From Rubricella aquisinus (lineage in GTDB: Bacteria > Pseudomonadota > Alphaproteobacteria > Rhodobacterales > Rhodobacteraceae): DNA of 64,000 nucleotides. Of the stretch, positions 31,694-40,348 are shown piece after piece (within the stretch, counting starts at the first letter, position 1; each line of letters starts with the position of its first letter). The stretch covers positions 186,001 through 250,000 of the forward strand of contig NZ_JACIJS010000004.1 in NCBI RefSeq assembly GCF_014199445.1, in the 5' to 3' direction. Made by a program: the position numbers and the translations under genes. The notes below the pieces were generated by a model that saw only the letters and a list, made by a program, of their open reading frames with translations, was not told the DNA's origin and did no database searches.

Positions 31694-34221
31694 GTGCGGC
31701 CATCGCGGCCCGCATCGCCCGGCGTGAATTGCGCGGGGGGCTGAAGGGCTTTCGCATTTTCCTTGCTTGTATCGCGTTGGGGGTGGCTGCGATTGCCGCT
31801 GTCGGCTCCGTCCGTGTGGCCATTTCCGAAGGCTTGACCCGCGAAGGGGCCGCGATCCTCGGTGGCGATGCGGAGATGCAATTCACCTACCGTTTCGCGA
31901 CCGAAGAGGAGCGCGCATGGATGGCCGCGACCGCGCTTGAGGTCTCGGAGATCGTGGATTTTCGGTCCATGGCGGTGGTGGATCGCGGCGATGTGGTTGA
32001 ACGCGGACTGACGCAGGTCAAGGGTGTCGATAGCCTCTATCCGCTCTACGGCACCGTCACGCTCGACCCTGCGATCCCGTTGGAGGAAGCGCTGGCGACC
32101 CGCGATCTGCCGGGTGCGGTGATGCAACAGGTGTTGATGGACCGGATGGGCCTGTCCCCCGGCGACACGTTCCGCCTTGGCACGCAGGAATTTGAGCTGC
32201 GCGCGGCACTGGTGACGGAGCCGGATAGCGCGGGCGGCGGCTTTGGCCTTGGCCCCCGCACGATCGTGACGACCGAAGGGTTGAACGGCTCGGGCCTGAT
32301 CACCACCGGAACCCTGTTTGAGACCGGATACCGGATGCGCCTGCCGGATGGTGCGGTGCTTGATGACGTCAAGGCGGAGGCGGAGGCGTTGTTCCGCGAC
32401 AACGGCATGCGCTGGCGCGATAGCCGCAATGGCGCACCGGGTGTCGCCCGGTTCGTGGACCGGATCGGCGCGTTTCTGGTGCTTGTGGGGCTTGCCGGAT
32501 TGGCCGTTGGTGGCGTCGGCGTATCGGCAGCCGTGCGCGCCTATCTTGACGGAAAGATGCATGTGATCGCGACGCTCAAGACGCTGGGTGCGGAGGGGCG
32601 CACGATTTTTCTGGTGTATTTCTTCCAGATCGGGGTGCTGACCGTGATCGGGGTGACGCTGGGCCTGATGCTGGGCGCGATCCTGCCTCTGCTTTTTGCC
32701 CCCTTGATCGAAGCGCGCCTGCCCATTCCGGCGGCGTTTGGCGTGCATCCCGGCCCGTTGGCAGAAGCGGGGCTTTATGGTGTTCTGACGGCACTCATTT
32801 TCACCCTTTGGCCACTGGCGAGGACCGAAGAAGTCCGCGCCGCTGCCCTGTTCCGGGATGTGACCGGCGGGGCGAAGGGGTTGCCGCGCGGCATCTACCT
32901 CATCGCGCTGGGCGTGCTCGCTGCGATGCTGATCGGTGGGGCGGCGTGGCTTTCCGGCATCCCCACACTCGCGCTGATCAGTGCGGGCGGCATCGTGGGG
33001 GCGCTTGGGCTGTTGATGCTGTCCGCGTTCCTTGTGCGCCGGATCAGCCGCCGCCTGTCGCGGGCCAAGGCCGTGCGCGGCAAGACCGCGCTGCGCCTGG
33101 CGCTTGGCTCTGTTGGTGGTCCGGGCGGGGAGGCGACGAGCGTTGTGCTGTCTCTTGGCCTTGGCCTGACGGTGCTGGCGGCAGTGGGGCAGATCGATTC
33201 GAACCTGCGCAATTCTATCGCGAATGAATTGCCCGAGGTCGCGCCGTCCTACTTTTTCATCGACATCCAGAATGACCAGTTGCCCGGTTTCCTTGAGCGA
33301 GCAGAGGGCGATCCGCTGGTCAATCAGGTGGATACCGCGCCGATGCTGCGCGGCATCATCACCCGGATCAATGGCCAGCCGGCGCGCGAGGTGGCGGGCG
33401 ATCATTGGACCCTGCGTGGTGACCGGGGGGTCACTTATTCCACCGCGCCGCGCGATGGGGCGATCATCACGCAAGGTGAATGGTGGGCGGAGGATTACGC
33501 CGGGCCGCCCGTCGTCAGCTTCGCGGAAGAAGAGGCGCTGGAACTGGGCCTGACCCTTGGCGATAAGATTACGGTCAACATCCTTGGCCGCGACATCACG
33601 GCGGAGATCGTGAATTTTCAGGTCATCGACTTCTCCAACGCGGGCATCAACTTCATCATGACGCTGAACCCTGCCGCGCTGGCGGGCGCACCCCATACCC
33701 ATATCGCCACCGTCTATGCCGAGGAGGCGGCGGAGGCGCCACTTTTGCGTGATTTGGCAACCTCTTATCCCAATATCACCGCCGTGCGGGTGCGCGATGC
33801 GATTGCTCGGGTGGCCGATGCGCTGGCGGGGCTTGCGGCGGCCACGTCCTATGGCGCGGCGGCCACGCTGGTGACCGGATTTGTCGTGCTGATCGGGGCG
33901 GCGGCTGCGGGGGAGCGGGCGCGGGTGTTTGAGGCGGCGGTGCTCAAAACGCTGGGGGCTGCGCGCGGGCGTATCCTTCTGAGCTTCGCGCTGCGCTCCG
34001 CGATACTGGGAGCAGCGGCAGGGATTGTCGCGATTTTCGCCGGGGCGCTGGCGGGATGGGGTGTGATGACCTTCGTGATGGAGGCGACCTACCGGTTCGA
34101 GCCTGTCTCCGCGATTGCCATCGTCATCGGCGGCGCGCTTGCCACGCTGATCGCGGGCCTGAGTTTCGCGCTGCGCCCCCTGAGCATCCGCCCTGCGGGT
34201 ATCTTGCGGGCGCAGGACTGA
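31690..34221 (+). CDS. ybbP: ABC transporter permease (FtsX-like, YbbP type)
   Basis: An 843-residue permease with FtsX domains. The N-terminal segment RGGLKGFRIFLACIALGVAAI starts the first membrane helix; further helices cluster near residues 255-440 and 730-835, with large periplasmic domains between, as in YbbP/LolC-type transporters. It pairs with the ATPase at 30540. The start is ATG 31690, overlapping the stop of the inserted GIY-YIG-like gene. Substrate unknown; relatives are tied to lipid or lysophospholipid handling, which fits the tesA neighbour. Confidence 0.9.
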   Translation: MSAAIAARIARRELRGGLKGFRIFLACIALGVAAIAAVGSVRVAISEGLTREGAAILGGDAEMQFTYRFATEEERAWMAATALEVSEIVDFRSMAVVDRGDVVERGLTQVKGVDSLYPLYGTVTLDPAIPLEEALATRDLPGAVMQQVLMDRMGLSPGDTFRLGTQEFELRAALVTEPDSAGGGFGLGPRTIVTTEGLNGSGLITTGTLFETGYRMRLPDGAVLDDVKAEAEALFRDNGMRWRDSRNGAPGVARFVDRIGAFLVLVGLAGLAVGGVGVSAAVRAYLDGKMHVIATLKTLGAEGRTIFLVYFFQIGVLTVIGVTLGLMLGAILPLLFAPLIEARLPIPAAFGVHPGPLAEAGLYGVLTALIFTLWPLARTEEVRAAALFRDVTGGAKGLPRGIYLIALGVLAAMLIGGAAWLSGIPTLALISAGGIVGALGLLMLSAFLVRRISRRLSRAKAVRGKTALRLALGSVGGPGGEATSVVLSLGLGLTVLAAVGQIDSNLRNSIANELPEVAPSYFFIDIQNDQLPGFLERAEGDPLVNQVDTAPMLRGIITRINGQPAREVAGDHWTLRGDRGVTYSTAPRDGAIITQGEWWAEDYAGPPVVSFAEEEALELGLTLGDKITVNILGRDITAEIVNFQVIDFSNAGINFIMTLNPAALAGAPHTHIATVYAEEAAEAPLLRDLATSYPNITAVRVRDAIARVADALAGLAAATSYGAAATLVTGFVVLIGAAAAGERARVFEAAVLKTLGAARGRILLSFALRSAILGAAAGIVAIFAGALAGWGVMTFVMEATYRFEPVSAIAIVIGGALATLIAGLSFALRPLSIRPAGILRAQD

Positions 34222-34225
34222 TCAG

Positions 34226-34242
34226 GATAGGAAATTCCTATC
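34226..34242. promoter_or_regulatory. 17-bp palindrome upstream of the BI-1 gene
   Basis: GATAGGAA, A, TTCCTATC forms a perfect palindrome 119 bases before the BI-1 start and 4 bases after the permease stop. A related sequence (GATAGGAAATACCTAAG) lies at 46145-46161 upstream of the hemP region. It may be a regulator binding site; the protein is unknown. Confidence 0.5.
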
Positions 34243-34361
34243 ATCCACGATGTGGGAACGACAGTATTGCGCCTTGAACGGACGGCGGCGCGACACGATA
34301 TTAGGCGATGAGTGGCACAGCTGCGTGCCGCACGGATTTATTAACAGGGGAACACGGTCAA

Positions 34362-35141
34362 ATGGCTGAACTCTATACCTCAACGCGCACCGGCTCTGGC
34401 GTCAGCGCCGAGATTGATGCCGGCCTGCGCTCACATATGAACAAGATCTACGCCACCATGTCGATCGGCATGGTGATCACGGGTCTTGTCGCTTGGGCTT
34501 TGTCCGGGCTGACGGTCACGTCTGATCCGAGCCAGGCACAGGGCATGATCCGTGAGGGTCTGTATCTCAACTCGCTGGGCATGGCGCTGTACGCCTCCCC
34601 GCTGCGCTGGGTTGTGATGCTTGCACCGCTTGCGTTCGTGTTCGGCCTGTCGGCGGCGATCAACCGTCTGTCCGCGCCGATGGCACAATTGCTGTTCTAT
34701 GTTTTCGCGGCTGTGATGGGTGCCTCCTTGAGCTCCATCTTCCTCGTCTACACCAGCATGAGCATCGCGCAGATCTTCTTTGCGACGTCGATCATGTTCG
34801 CGTCCATGTCGATCTATGGCTACACCACGAAGAAGAACCTCTCCGGCTGGGGCAGCTTCCTGATGATGGGTGTGATCGGTATCGTCGTGGCGTCGATCAT
34901 CAACCTGTTCTTGCAGAGCGGCCCGCTGATGATGGCGATCTCCGCGATTGGTGTTCTGCTGTTCGCAGCGCTGACCGCCTATGACACGCAGCGGCTGAAG
35001 TCCGAGTATCTGCACTTCGCGACCCAGCCGGGCGGTGCAGCATGGCTTGAGAAATCCGCCATCCTTGGTGCGCTCAGCCTCTACATTAACTTCATCAACA
35101 TGTTCGTCATGTTGCTGCAACTCTTCGGCTCCCGCGAGTAA
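34362..35141 (+). CDS. Bax inhibitor-1/YccA family membrane protein
   Basis: A 259-residue integral membrane protein of the BI-1 (LFG/YccA) family with about seven membrane helices: MSIGMVITGLVAWALSG, VVMLAPLAFVFGLS, LFYVFAAVMGASLS and following. The C-terminal helix AILGALSLYINFINMFVML is typical. Members may act as pH-dependent ion leak channels or guard FtsH substrates. The frame is open to 34308, but ATG 34362 follows AGGGGAAC. It ends at a strong terminator. Confidence 0.9.
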   Translation: MAELYTSTRTGSGVSAEIDAGLRSHMNKIYATMSIGMVITGLVAWALSGLTVTSDPSQAQGMIREGLYLNSLGMALYASPLRWVVMLAPLAFVFGLSAAINRLSAPMAQLLFYVFAAVMGASLSSIFLVYTSMSIAQIFFATSIMFASMSIYGYTTKKNLSGWGSFLMMGVIGIVVASIINLFLQSGPLMMAISAIGVLLFAALTAYDTQRLKSEYLHFATQPGGAAWLEKSAILGALSLYINFINMFVMLLQLFGSRE

Positions 35142-35166
35142 TCGCTGTGCCAGAGAGACGGGATCA

Positions 35167-35191
35167 GGCCGGGGGAAACCCCGGCCTTTTT
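35167..35191 (+). terminator. intrinsic terminator of the BI-1 gene
   Basis: GGCCGGGG and CCCCGGCC close a GAAA loop, followed by TTTTT. It also separates the gene from the convergent aldo/keto reductase. Confidence 0.93.
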
Positions 35192-35195
35192 CGTT

Positions 35196-36188
35196 TCACC
35201 GGGGCTGATCGCCCTTGAGGATCAGGCTTTTGGGCAGATGCCGGTCAATCTCCGCCATCACATCGGCGGGAAGTGGGCCATGGGCCAAGGCACCCGCGCT
35301 GTCGGTGATCTGCTCCACCGTGCGCGCGCCGGGAACAGGGATGTTGTGCGCATCCTTGGCCCAGAGCCAGCACAAGGCCCCCTGCGTGAGGCTGCGCCCC
35401 GCGGTGGTCAGCAGATCGCGTGCGGCGTCCAATGCGGCAAGGAATTCCGGCTTTGGCTGACCGTCCTCGAAATAATCCGTGCGCACCTGCCCGGATTTGC
35501 GGATGTCATTTGCCGTGATCGGATTGCGGCTCGAATAGCGGCCAGTCAGCATCCCCATGCCCAAGGGGGAGCGGATAAGACGGTAGAGGTCATGCTCCGC
35601 TGTCACCGCCTGAATGGCGTCCGCGTCGATCAGCATGTTGCGGGCGAATTCCACGGTGCTAAAGCCGGGCCGGGCGGCCATCGCTTCCACATTCCTGACC
35701 ATGTCGGTGCTCCAGCCGTAGCTGGCGATCAGGCCCCGCTCCCGCGCGATCTCCATCTGCTCGAACAGGGGCAGCGCCTCCGCCGGGGGCAGGGCGTTGA
35801 GGTGCAAGAGCATCACGTCGATCTGATCCCGCTCCAGCCGCCGCAGGCAGGCCTCGATCTGGGGGAGGATCATGTCGGGGGTGGCTGGTGTCCCGATCTC
35901 CAGCCGCTTGGTCGTCTCGTTGATCGGGATGCCGACCTTGCTGACGATCACGACATCATCCCGCCCCCTGAGCGCCTGTGCGAGCAACCTGTCGGCATGG
36001 CCCGCGCCATAAGCCGCCGCCGTGTCGAACAGCCGGATGCCCGCATCAAGTGCCGCGTGGATCGTGCGGATCGAGGTTGCGTCATCCGTGCCGGAATAGC
36101 CGATGGGCGTGTCCCCATCATACATCTCCCCACCGATGGGCCAGCAGCCCATGCCAAGGGGTGCGATATCCTTACCTAGAAAATCCAT
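35196..36188 (-). CDS. aldo/keto reductase
   Basis: A 330-residue (beta/alpha)8 oxidoreductase using NADPH. The tetrad is visible as Asp and Tyr in RLFDTAAAYG, Lys in VIVSKVG and His in MLLHLNA. Its substrate is unknown; the sequence resembles the Tas/YajO branch. GGAG before ATG 36188 fits; the same frame stays open for another 870 bases but that part is not coding. It is divergent from a LysR gene 87 bases away, probably its regulator. Confidence 0.9.
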   Translation of the reverse strand: MDFLGKDIAPLGMGCWPIGGEMYDGDTPIGYSGTDDATSIRTIHAALDAGIRLFDTAAAYGAGHADRLLAQALRGRDDVVIVSKVGIPINETTKRLEIGTPATPDMILPQIEACLRRLERDQIDVMLLHLNALPPAEALPLFEQMEIARERGLIASYGWSTDMVRNVEAMAARPGFSTVEFARNMLIDADAIQAVTAEHDLYRLIRSPLGMGMLTGRYSSRNPITANDIRKSGQVRTDYFEDGQPKPEFLAALDAARDLLTTAGRSLTQGALCWLWAKDAHNIPVPGARTVEQITDSAGALAHGPLPADVMAEIDRHLPKSLILKGDQPR

Positions 36189-36249
36189 GGTCATGCTCCT
36201 GTGTCCAATTGGATGGCGACAAAGGAAGCACGGATCGGTTGCGTCTGAA

Positions 36250-36277
36250 ATGAAACAGAATGTAAACTGCGTTTCAT
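36250..36277. promoter_or_regulatory. inverted repeat overlapping the LysR start codon
   Basis: ATGAAAC (36250-36256) and GTTTCAT (36271-36277) are perfect inverted arms 14 bases apart, as in LysR-type sites. The right arm covers the first two bases of the LysR ATG, so binding would also block its own translation start region. It is the natural operator for the divergent AKR/LysR pair. Confidence 0.65.
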
Positions 36278-37091
36278 GAATGAAATGAACTTTGACTGGG
36301 ACGATCTGCGCCTGTTCGTGGCCGTGGCCCGCGCCGGGGGGCTGAGTGCGGCGGCGCGGGCCACGGGCAAAAGTGCGCCCACCCTTGGCCGCCGGATGGT
36401 CATGATTGAGCGGCGCATGGGCCGCGATCTGTTCCGCCGCCTGCCGCGCGGCTATGCGCTGACGGCGGAGGGCGAGGCGTTTCTTGCGCAATGCCTTGAG
36501 GTGGAAGCGCGGGTTGAGGCAATGACGGCGGGGGCCTCCGCGCCTGCGCTCGTGAAACTCTCTGCTGGGACATGGATCAGCCATGTGCTTGCCCAACATG
36601 CCGCTGAGTTGATCGGGCGCGAACGGATCGCGCTGCGATTCATCACCGCGAATGAGCGGCTTGATATCGCGCGGCGTGAGGCGGTGATCGGTATCCGCAA
36701 CAGCCGCCCGACGGAAGCGGGCCTTGCCGGGCGGCGGGTCGGGCGGGTGCGGTTTGCAGTCTATGCCACCGATCCGGGGGTCACCCGCTGGGCCAGTGTC
36801 GTGGGCGACACGCCCTCTGCCCGTTGGACCAGAGCGCAGATCGGGGAGGAGGAGGTGATTGAGGTGACGACAGGGCGTCTTGCGCTGGATCTGGCGCTTG
36901 CCGGTACGGCGCGCGTGACCCTGCCGACCTTCATCGGGCGGGACACGCCCCTGATCCCCCTGACCGCCCCGATCCCGGAACTGGACCATGACGAATGGCT
37001 TGTCAGCCACCATGAGGACAGGTTCCTGCCGGAGGTCCGCCGCACGATTGACCGCATCCACACGATCCTAACGCGGCTCCATGCGCAATAA
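36276..37091 (+). CDS. LysR-family transcriptional regulator
   Basis: A 271-residue LysR regulator with the HTH at residues 8-45 (FVAVARAGGLSAAARATGKS, TLGRRMVMIERRMG). The variant HTH with APTLGRR is seen in LysR proteins that control oxidoreductases. It is divergent from the aldo/keto reductase and overlaps a LysR-type inverted repeat. It ends near the terminator of rpmG. Confidence 0.87.
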   Translation: MNEMNFDWDDLRLFVAVARAGGLSAAARATGKSAPTLGRRMVMIERRMGRDLFRRLPRGYALTAEGEAFLAQCLEVEARVEAMTAGASAPALVKLSAGTWISHVLAQHAAELIGRERIALRFITANERLDIARREAVIGIRNSRPTEAGLAGRRVGRVRFAVYATDPGVTRWASVVGDTPSARWTRAQIGEEEVIEVTTGRLALDLALAGTARVTLPTFIGRDTPLIPLTAPIPELDHDEWLVSHHEDRFLPEVRRTIDRIHTILTRLHAQ

Positions 37092-37119
37092 AAAACGGCG
37101 GAGCGTGATGCTCCGCCGT
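37087..37119 (-). terminator. intrinsic terminator of rpmG
   Basis: ACGGCGGAGC and GCTCCGCCGT close a GTGAT loop. The A run on the plus strand (37090-37095) reads as a T run on the minus strand, so the element terminates rpmG transcripts. It overlaps the last bases of the LysR gene. Confidence 0.85.
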
Positions 37120-37159
37120 CTAAGGCATCACCCCGTTGATGGGGTGCATGTGGCTCAGA

Positions 37160-37327
37160 TCACTTGATCTTGCCTTCCTTGTATTCAACGTGCTTGCGCG
37201 CGACCGGGTCATATTTCCGCACGACCATTTTCTCGGTCATGGTGCGGGCGTTTTTGGTGGTCACATAGAAATGCCCGGTTCCTTCGGTGGAATTCAGGCG
37301 GATTTTGATGGTGGCTGGCTTCGCCAT
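37160..37327 (-). CDS. rpmG: 50S ribosomal protein L33
   Basis: The 55-residue product starts [13 protein letters not shown] and contains [12 protein letters not shown] and [14 protein letters not shown], the standard L33. It has no Cys, so it is the zinc-independent form. ATG 37327 follows GGGAG. It is a single-gene unit with its own terminator. Confidence 0.96.
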   Translation of the reverse strand: MAKPATIKIRLNSTEGTGHFYVTTKNARTMTEKMVVRKYDPVARKHVEYKEGKIK

Positions 37328-37483
37328 GGTATCCGTCTCCCAACCGGGCATCTGCCCGCTAACAACAACAGGGCGCGCTCAGGCACACCCGAAATTCAGA
37401 TGCCGTTACCTACACGAGCGTGGGGTGGTGTCAAGTGTTTCAGGGGCGATGCTGCCGGGAAGTTTGGTTCCTGACCTGCCGGG

Positions 37484-38158
37484 CTAGAGCATATGGAAAT
37501 GCGACCGGCCATCTTCATGATAGAAAAACGGCACACCGTCCCTGTTTCGCCCGCTCAGGCGCGCCTCCACTTCGGACAACACGACCTCGGTGATGAAGGG
37601 CAGCGCCAGATCGCGTGCCTCCCGCAGCCCGATCCAATGGAGATGGGACAACTCATCGCTTGCCGCGGAAAAATCATCCGGGTCGCCGTCCAACTCATCC
37701 GCATGAATGAGGAAGAATCGCGCGTCGAACCGGCGTGGTCGCCCCGGCGGTGTCACCGCGCGAAACACGAAATCCAGCCGGTCGAGTGCGGGCAAAAGAC
37801 CCCGCGCCGCGAAACTTTCCCATCCCTCCGGCACCCTACCGTCAAGCGTACCGGGGGAGCCGAGGGCAAGGCCCGCTTCTTCCCACAATTCCCGAATCGC
37901 CGCCAGCGCCAGCGCCTCGGCCTCGCCCTCATCGGCTTGGGCCGACAGAGCCTGTGCCACGTCAGGGCGCAGCGGGGTGGCGACGGTCATCGCGCGGTCC
38001 GTTGGGTCCAGCGCGCCGCCCGGAAAGACATATTTTGACGGCATGAACACGGCCTTTGCGCCGCGCATCCCCATCAGCACACGCGGCCCCTCAGCCCCGT
38101 CACGCAACAGGATGACGCTGGCCGCGTCACGAATGGGAACGTCTTTGAACTCTGTCAT
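37484..38158 (-). CDS. NUDIX hydrolase
   Basis: A 224-residue NUDIX protein with the catalytic helix AIRELWEEAGLAL preceded by the VFPGGALDP loop; the spacing between the two is longer than in MutT, as in CoA or NADH pyrophosphatase-like members. It hydrolyses a nucleoside diphosphate-linked compound. GGAGG precedes ATG 38158. The DUF983 gene lies 51 bases upstream on the same strand and may be co-transcribed. Confidence 0.88.
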   Translation of the reverse strand: MTEFKDVPIRDAASVILLRDGAEGPRVLMGMRGAKAVFMPSKYVFPGGALDPTDRAMTVATPLRPDVAQALSAQADEGEAEALALAAIRELWEEAGLALGSPGTLDGRVPEGWESFAARGLLPALDRLDFVFRAVTPPGRPRRFDARFFLIHADELDGDPDDFSAASDELSHLHWIGLREARDLALPFITEVVLSEVEARLSGRNRDGVPFFYHEDGRSHFHML

Positions 38159-38209
38159 GGCACCTCCGCCTGGACGGTTAAGGTGCACCGGGGTCGCGCG
38201 CGCGTCTAG

Positions 38210-38617
38210 TCAGCTTTGATCATGGCCAAAGCCATGCATCCGCTTGGCCCATTGAAAGCCCACGAACATGCCCTTGATCCGGGGCAAAAGGTACAGCGAC
38301 AGCGTGACAAACACGATCGACAGCCCGATCCCCATGATCCAGCCTTCGGGCCGCCATGTCTCATAGGTGAACATCATCACCGGGGCCATCAGATGCCCCG
38401 CGATCAGCATGGTGGCCCAAGCAGGACCGTCATCGGCGCGGTGATGGTGCAACTCCGTGGCGCAAACGGGGCAAGTGCGCCGCACCGTCAGATAGCCACG
38501 CATCATCGGCCCGCTGCCGCAGGACGGGCATTTCCGTTTCCACCCGCGCAGAAGGGACTGGTTCACGTCCCGCTCTTCGTCGGTATGGGGCTGATGATAT
38601 GCAACTGTGTCTTTCAT
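38210..38617 (-). CDS. DUF983 family membrane protein
   Basis: A 135-residue protein with an N-terminal zinc ribbon (CPSCGSG and CPVCATE) and two membrane helices (about 70-90 and 95-118), which defines DUF983. Function unknown, but it is common in alphaproteobacteria. It is followed by the NUDIX gene. An in-frame extension to 38863 has no homology. Confidence 0.85.
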   Translation of the reverse strand: MKDTVAYHQPHTDEERDVNQSLLRGWKRKCPSCGSGPMMRGYLTVRRTCPVCATELHHHRADDGPAWATMLIAGHLMAPVMMFTYETWRPEGWIMGIGLSIVFVTLSLYLLPRIKGMFVGFQWAKRMHGFGHDQS

Positions 38618-38855
38618 AGAATGGAAGATAGGCCATCTTTGCCTCGCCCGCAGTGAGACAACCTGCCTTGCGTCGGGATGTCGCGTGCAAGGCGCGCTTT
38701 CCTTCGCTCTTGCCCTGCATGCCAAAGCATGCCACACCCTGCGCATGACGATTTGTTGCATCATCCCCACCATTATTATCCGCTGACACGCGTCGCGGGG
38801 GTTTGCTGCACGGTCTTTCATGGATACGCATCCTCCGCCCGCCGGAGAGCCGACC

Positions 38856-40220
38856 ATGACCACGATCCATCTTTATAACCAGATGTCCAAGCGCAAGGAG
38901 CCGCTGGCTCCGCTCGACCCGTCGAATGTGCGGATGTATGTCTGTGGACCGACCGTTTATGACCGGGCGCATATCGGCAACGCGCGCCCGGTGACCGTGT
39001 TTGACACGCTCTATCGGCTGTTGCGCCATGTGTATGGCGCGGATCACGTCGCCTATGCGCGCAACATCACGGATGTAGATGACAAGATCAACGCGCGCGC
39101 CGCAGAATCCGGCCGCACCATCGCTGAGATCACGGAGGAGACGACCGCCTGGTATCTCGACGATATGGGCACGCTCGGCAATCTTGAGCCGGACCACATG
39201 CCGCGCGCGACCGCCTATATCCCGCAGATGATCGCGATGATCGAAGGGCTGGTCGCGGATGGTCATGCCTATGCGGCAGAGGGGCATGTGCTGTTCGCGG
39301 TGGACAGCTACGCGGACTATGGCCGCCTGTCGCGTCGGTCGCTCGACGATATGCGCGCAGGGGCGCGGGTCGAGGTCGCGCCCTATAAGCGCAACCCGAT
39401 GGATTTCGTGCTCTGGAAACCGTCCGGACCTGCGCTGCCGGGGTGGGACAGCCCATGGGGCCGGGGCCGCCCCGGCTGGCATATCGAATGCTCGGCCATG
39501 GCAGCGGACCTGTTCGGCCCGAGCTTTGACATTCATGGCGGCGGGATCGACCTGCAATTCCCGCACCACGAGAACGAAATCGCGCAAAGCTGCTGCGCGC
39601 ATCCGGGGGAGGGGTTCGCCACGATCTGGATGCATAACGAGATGTTGCAGGTCGAGGGCAAGAAGATGTCCAAGAGCCTGGGCAATTTCTTCACCGTGCG
39701 CGATTTGCTGGATAAGGGCGTGCCGGGGGAGGTGATCCGGTTTGTGTTGCTCTCCACCCATTACCGCAGCCCGATGGACTGGACGGAGAAGAAGGCGAAC
39801 GAGGCCGCAAACTGCCTGCGCAAATGGCGGGAGATCACTGCCGGGGCAAAGCCGGGTGAGGTGGCCCAGCCCGTGCTGGATGCGTTGTCGGATGACCTGA
39901 ACACCGCAGGCGCGATTGCCGAATTGCACAAGCTTGCCGGGGCGGGTGATGGCGCGGGGCTTTTGGCCTCCGCGCGCCTGATGGGGCTGTTGTCGGAGGA
40001 TATGGGCGGCTGGCTCGATGCCGGTATCGACCTCACTGCCTATGCGGATCGGCTTGCCGCCGCGCGCGCCGCTGCGATGGAGAGCAAGGATTTCAGCGAG
40101 GTGGATCGTCTTAAACGGGCCTATCTTGATGCGGGGCTCGAAGTGCGGATGAGCAAGGCGGGGGTCGATCTGGTCCCCGGTCCGGGCTTTGACGCGGGCA
40201 AGCTGGAGGGGCTACTATGA
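38856..40220 (+). CDS. cysS: cysteinyl-tRNA synthetase
   Basis: A 454-residue class I synthetase that charges tRNA-Cys. It has HIGN (39-42), KMSKS (270-274) and the zinc ligands Cys30, Cys212, His237 and Glu241 ([11 protein letters not shown]). GGAGAG precedes ATG 38856. The stop overlaps, as ATGA, the start of a short reading frame that leads into cimA, so the three read as one operon. Confidence 0.97.
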   Translation: MTTIHLYNQMSKRKEPLAPLDPSNVRMYVCGPTVYDRAHIGNARPVTVFDTLYRLLRHVYGADHVAYARNITDVDDKINARAAESGRTIAEITEETTAWYLDDMGTLGNLEPDHMPRATAYIPQMIAMIEGLVADGHAYAAEGHVLFAVDSYADYGRLSRRSLDDMRAGARVEVAPYKRNPMDFVLWKPSGPALPGWDSPWGRGRPGWHIECSAMAADLFGPSFDIHGGGIDLQFPHHENEIAQSCCAHPGEGFATIWMHNEMLQVEGKKMSKSLGNFFTVRDLLDKGVPGEVIRFVLLSTHYRSPMDWTEKKANEAANCLRKWREITAGAKPGEVAQPVLDALSDDLNTAGAIAELHKLAGAGDGAGLLASARLMGLLSEDMGGWLDAGIDLTAYADRLAAARAAAMESKDFSEVDRLKRAYLDAGLEVRMSKAGVDLVPGPGFDAGKLEGLL

Positions 40221-40348
40221 CCGTTCGGCTATATGGGACAGAGGCCAGCGCCCGGCCCGGCGGGGAGGGCGTGAAGTGCCCGCCCCGTGGGGGGCGGCAC
40301 GGGCGCTGGCCGGTGTGCATGCACACCGGCAGGAGGGTCGGCCAATGA
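40217..40348 (+). CDS. possible 43-residue leader-like reading frame between cysS and cimA
   Basis: A small open frame starts at ATG 40217 with GGAGG upstream and ends at TGA 40346-40348. It overlaps the cysS stop as ATGA and the cimA start as ATGA, so ribosomes could run through all three. The predicted peptide is Gly/Arg-rich ([15 protein letters not shown], then [11 protein letters not shown]) with two Cys and no known domain. The underlying DNA is dominated by inverted repeats, so coding is uncertain; the frame may simply pass ribosomes across a structured spacer. Confidence 0.4.
   Translation: MTVRLYGTEASARPGGEGVKCPPRGGRHGRWPVCMHTGRRVGQ
40243..40330. repeat. nested inverted repeats in the cysS-cimA spacer
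   Basis: GGCCAGCGCCCG (40243-40254) pairs perfectly with CGGGCGCTGGCC (40300-40311). Inside, CCGCCCC and GGGGCGG form another stem. Immediately after, GCCGGTGTGCA and TGCACACCGGC (40309-40330) make a 22-bp perfect palindrome. Such palindromic units are known as interspersed elements in Rhodobacterales and could act as mRNA-processing or stabilising hairpins inside the operon. Confidence 0.75.

Noticed and set aside
31522-33702. A 726-residue open frame on the minus strand
   Set aside because: It lies opposite the FtsX-type permease gene, its translation is His/Arg/Gln-rich with no domain, and its end covers the GIY-YIG-like gene. It is a shadow of high-GC coding DNA.
36189-37061. N-terminal extension of the aldo/keto reductase frame
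   Set aside because: The extra 290 residues lie opposite the LysR gene, lack homology and are preceded by a good start at 36188 with its own ribosome site.
38618-38855. Leader or T-box-like control region before cysS
   Set aside because: The 238-base gap has no stem with a specifier or antiterminator, and T-boxes are not expected in alphaproteobacteria. I see no clear feature in it.
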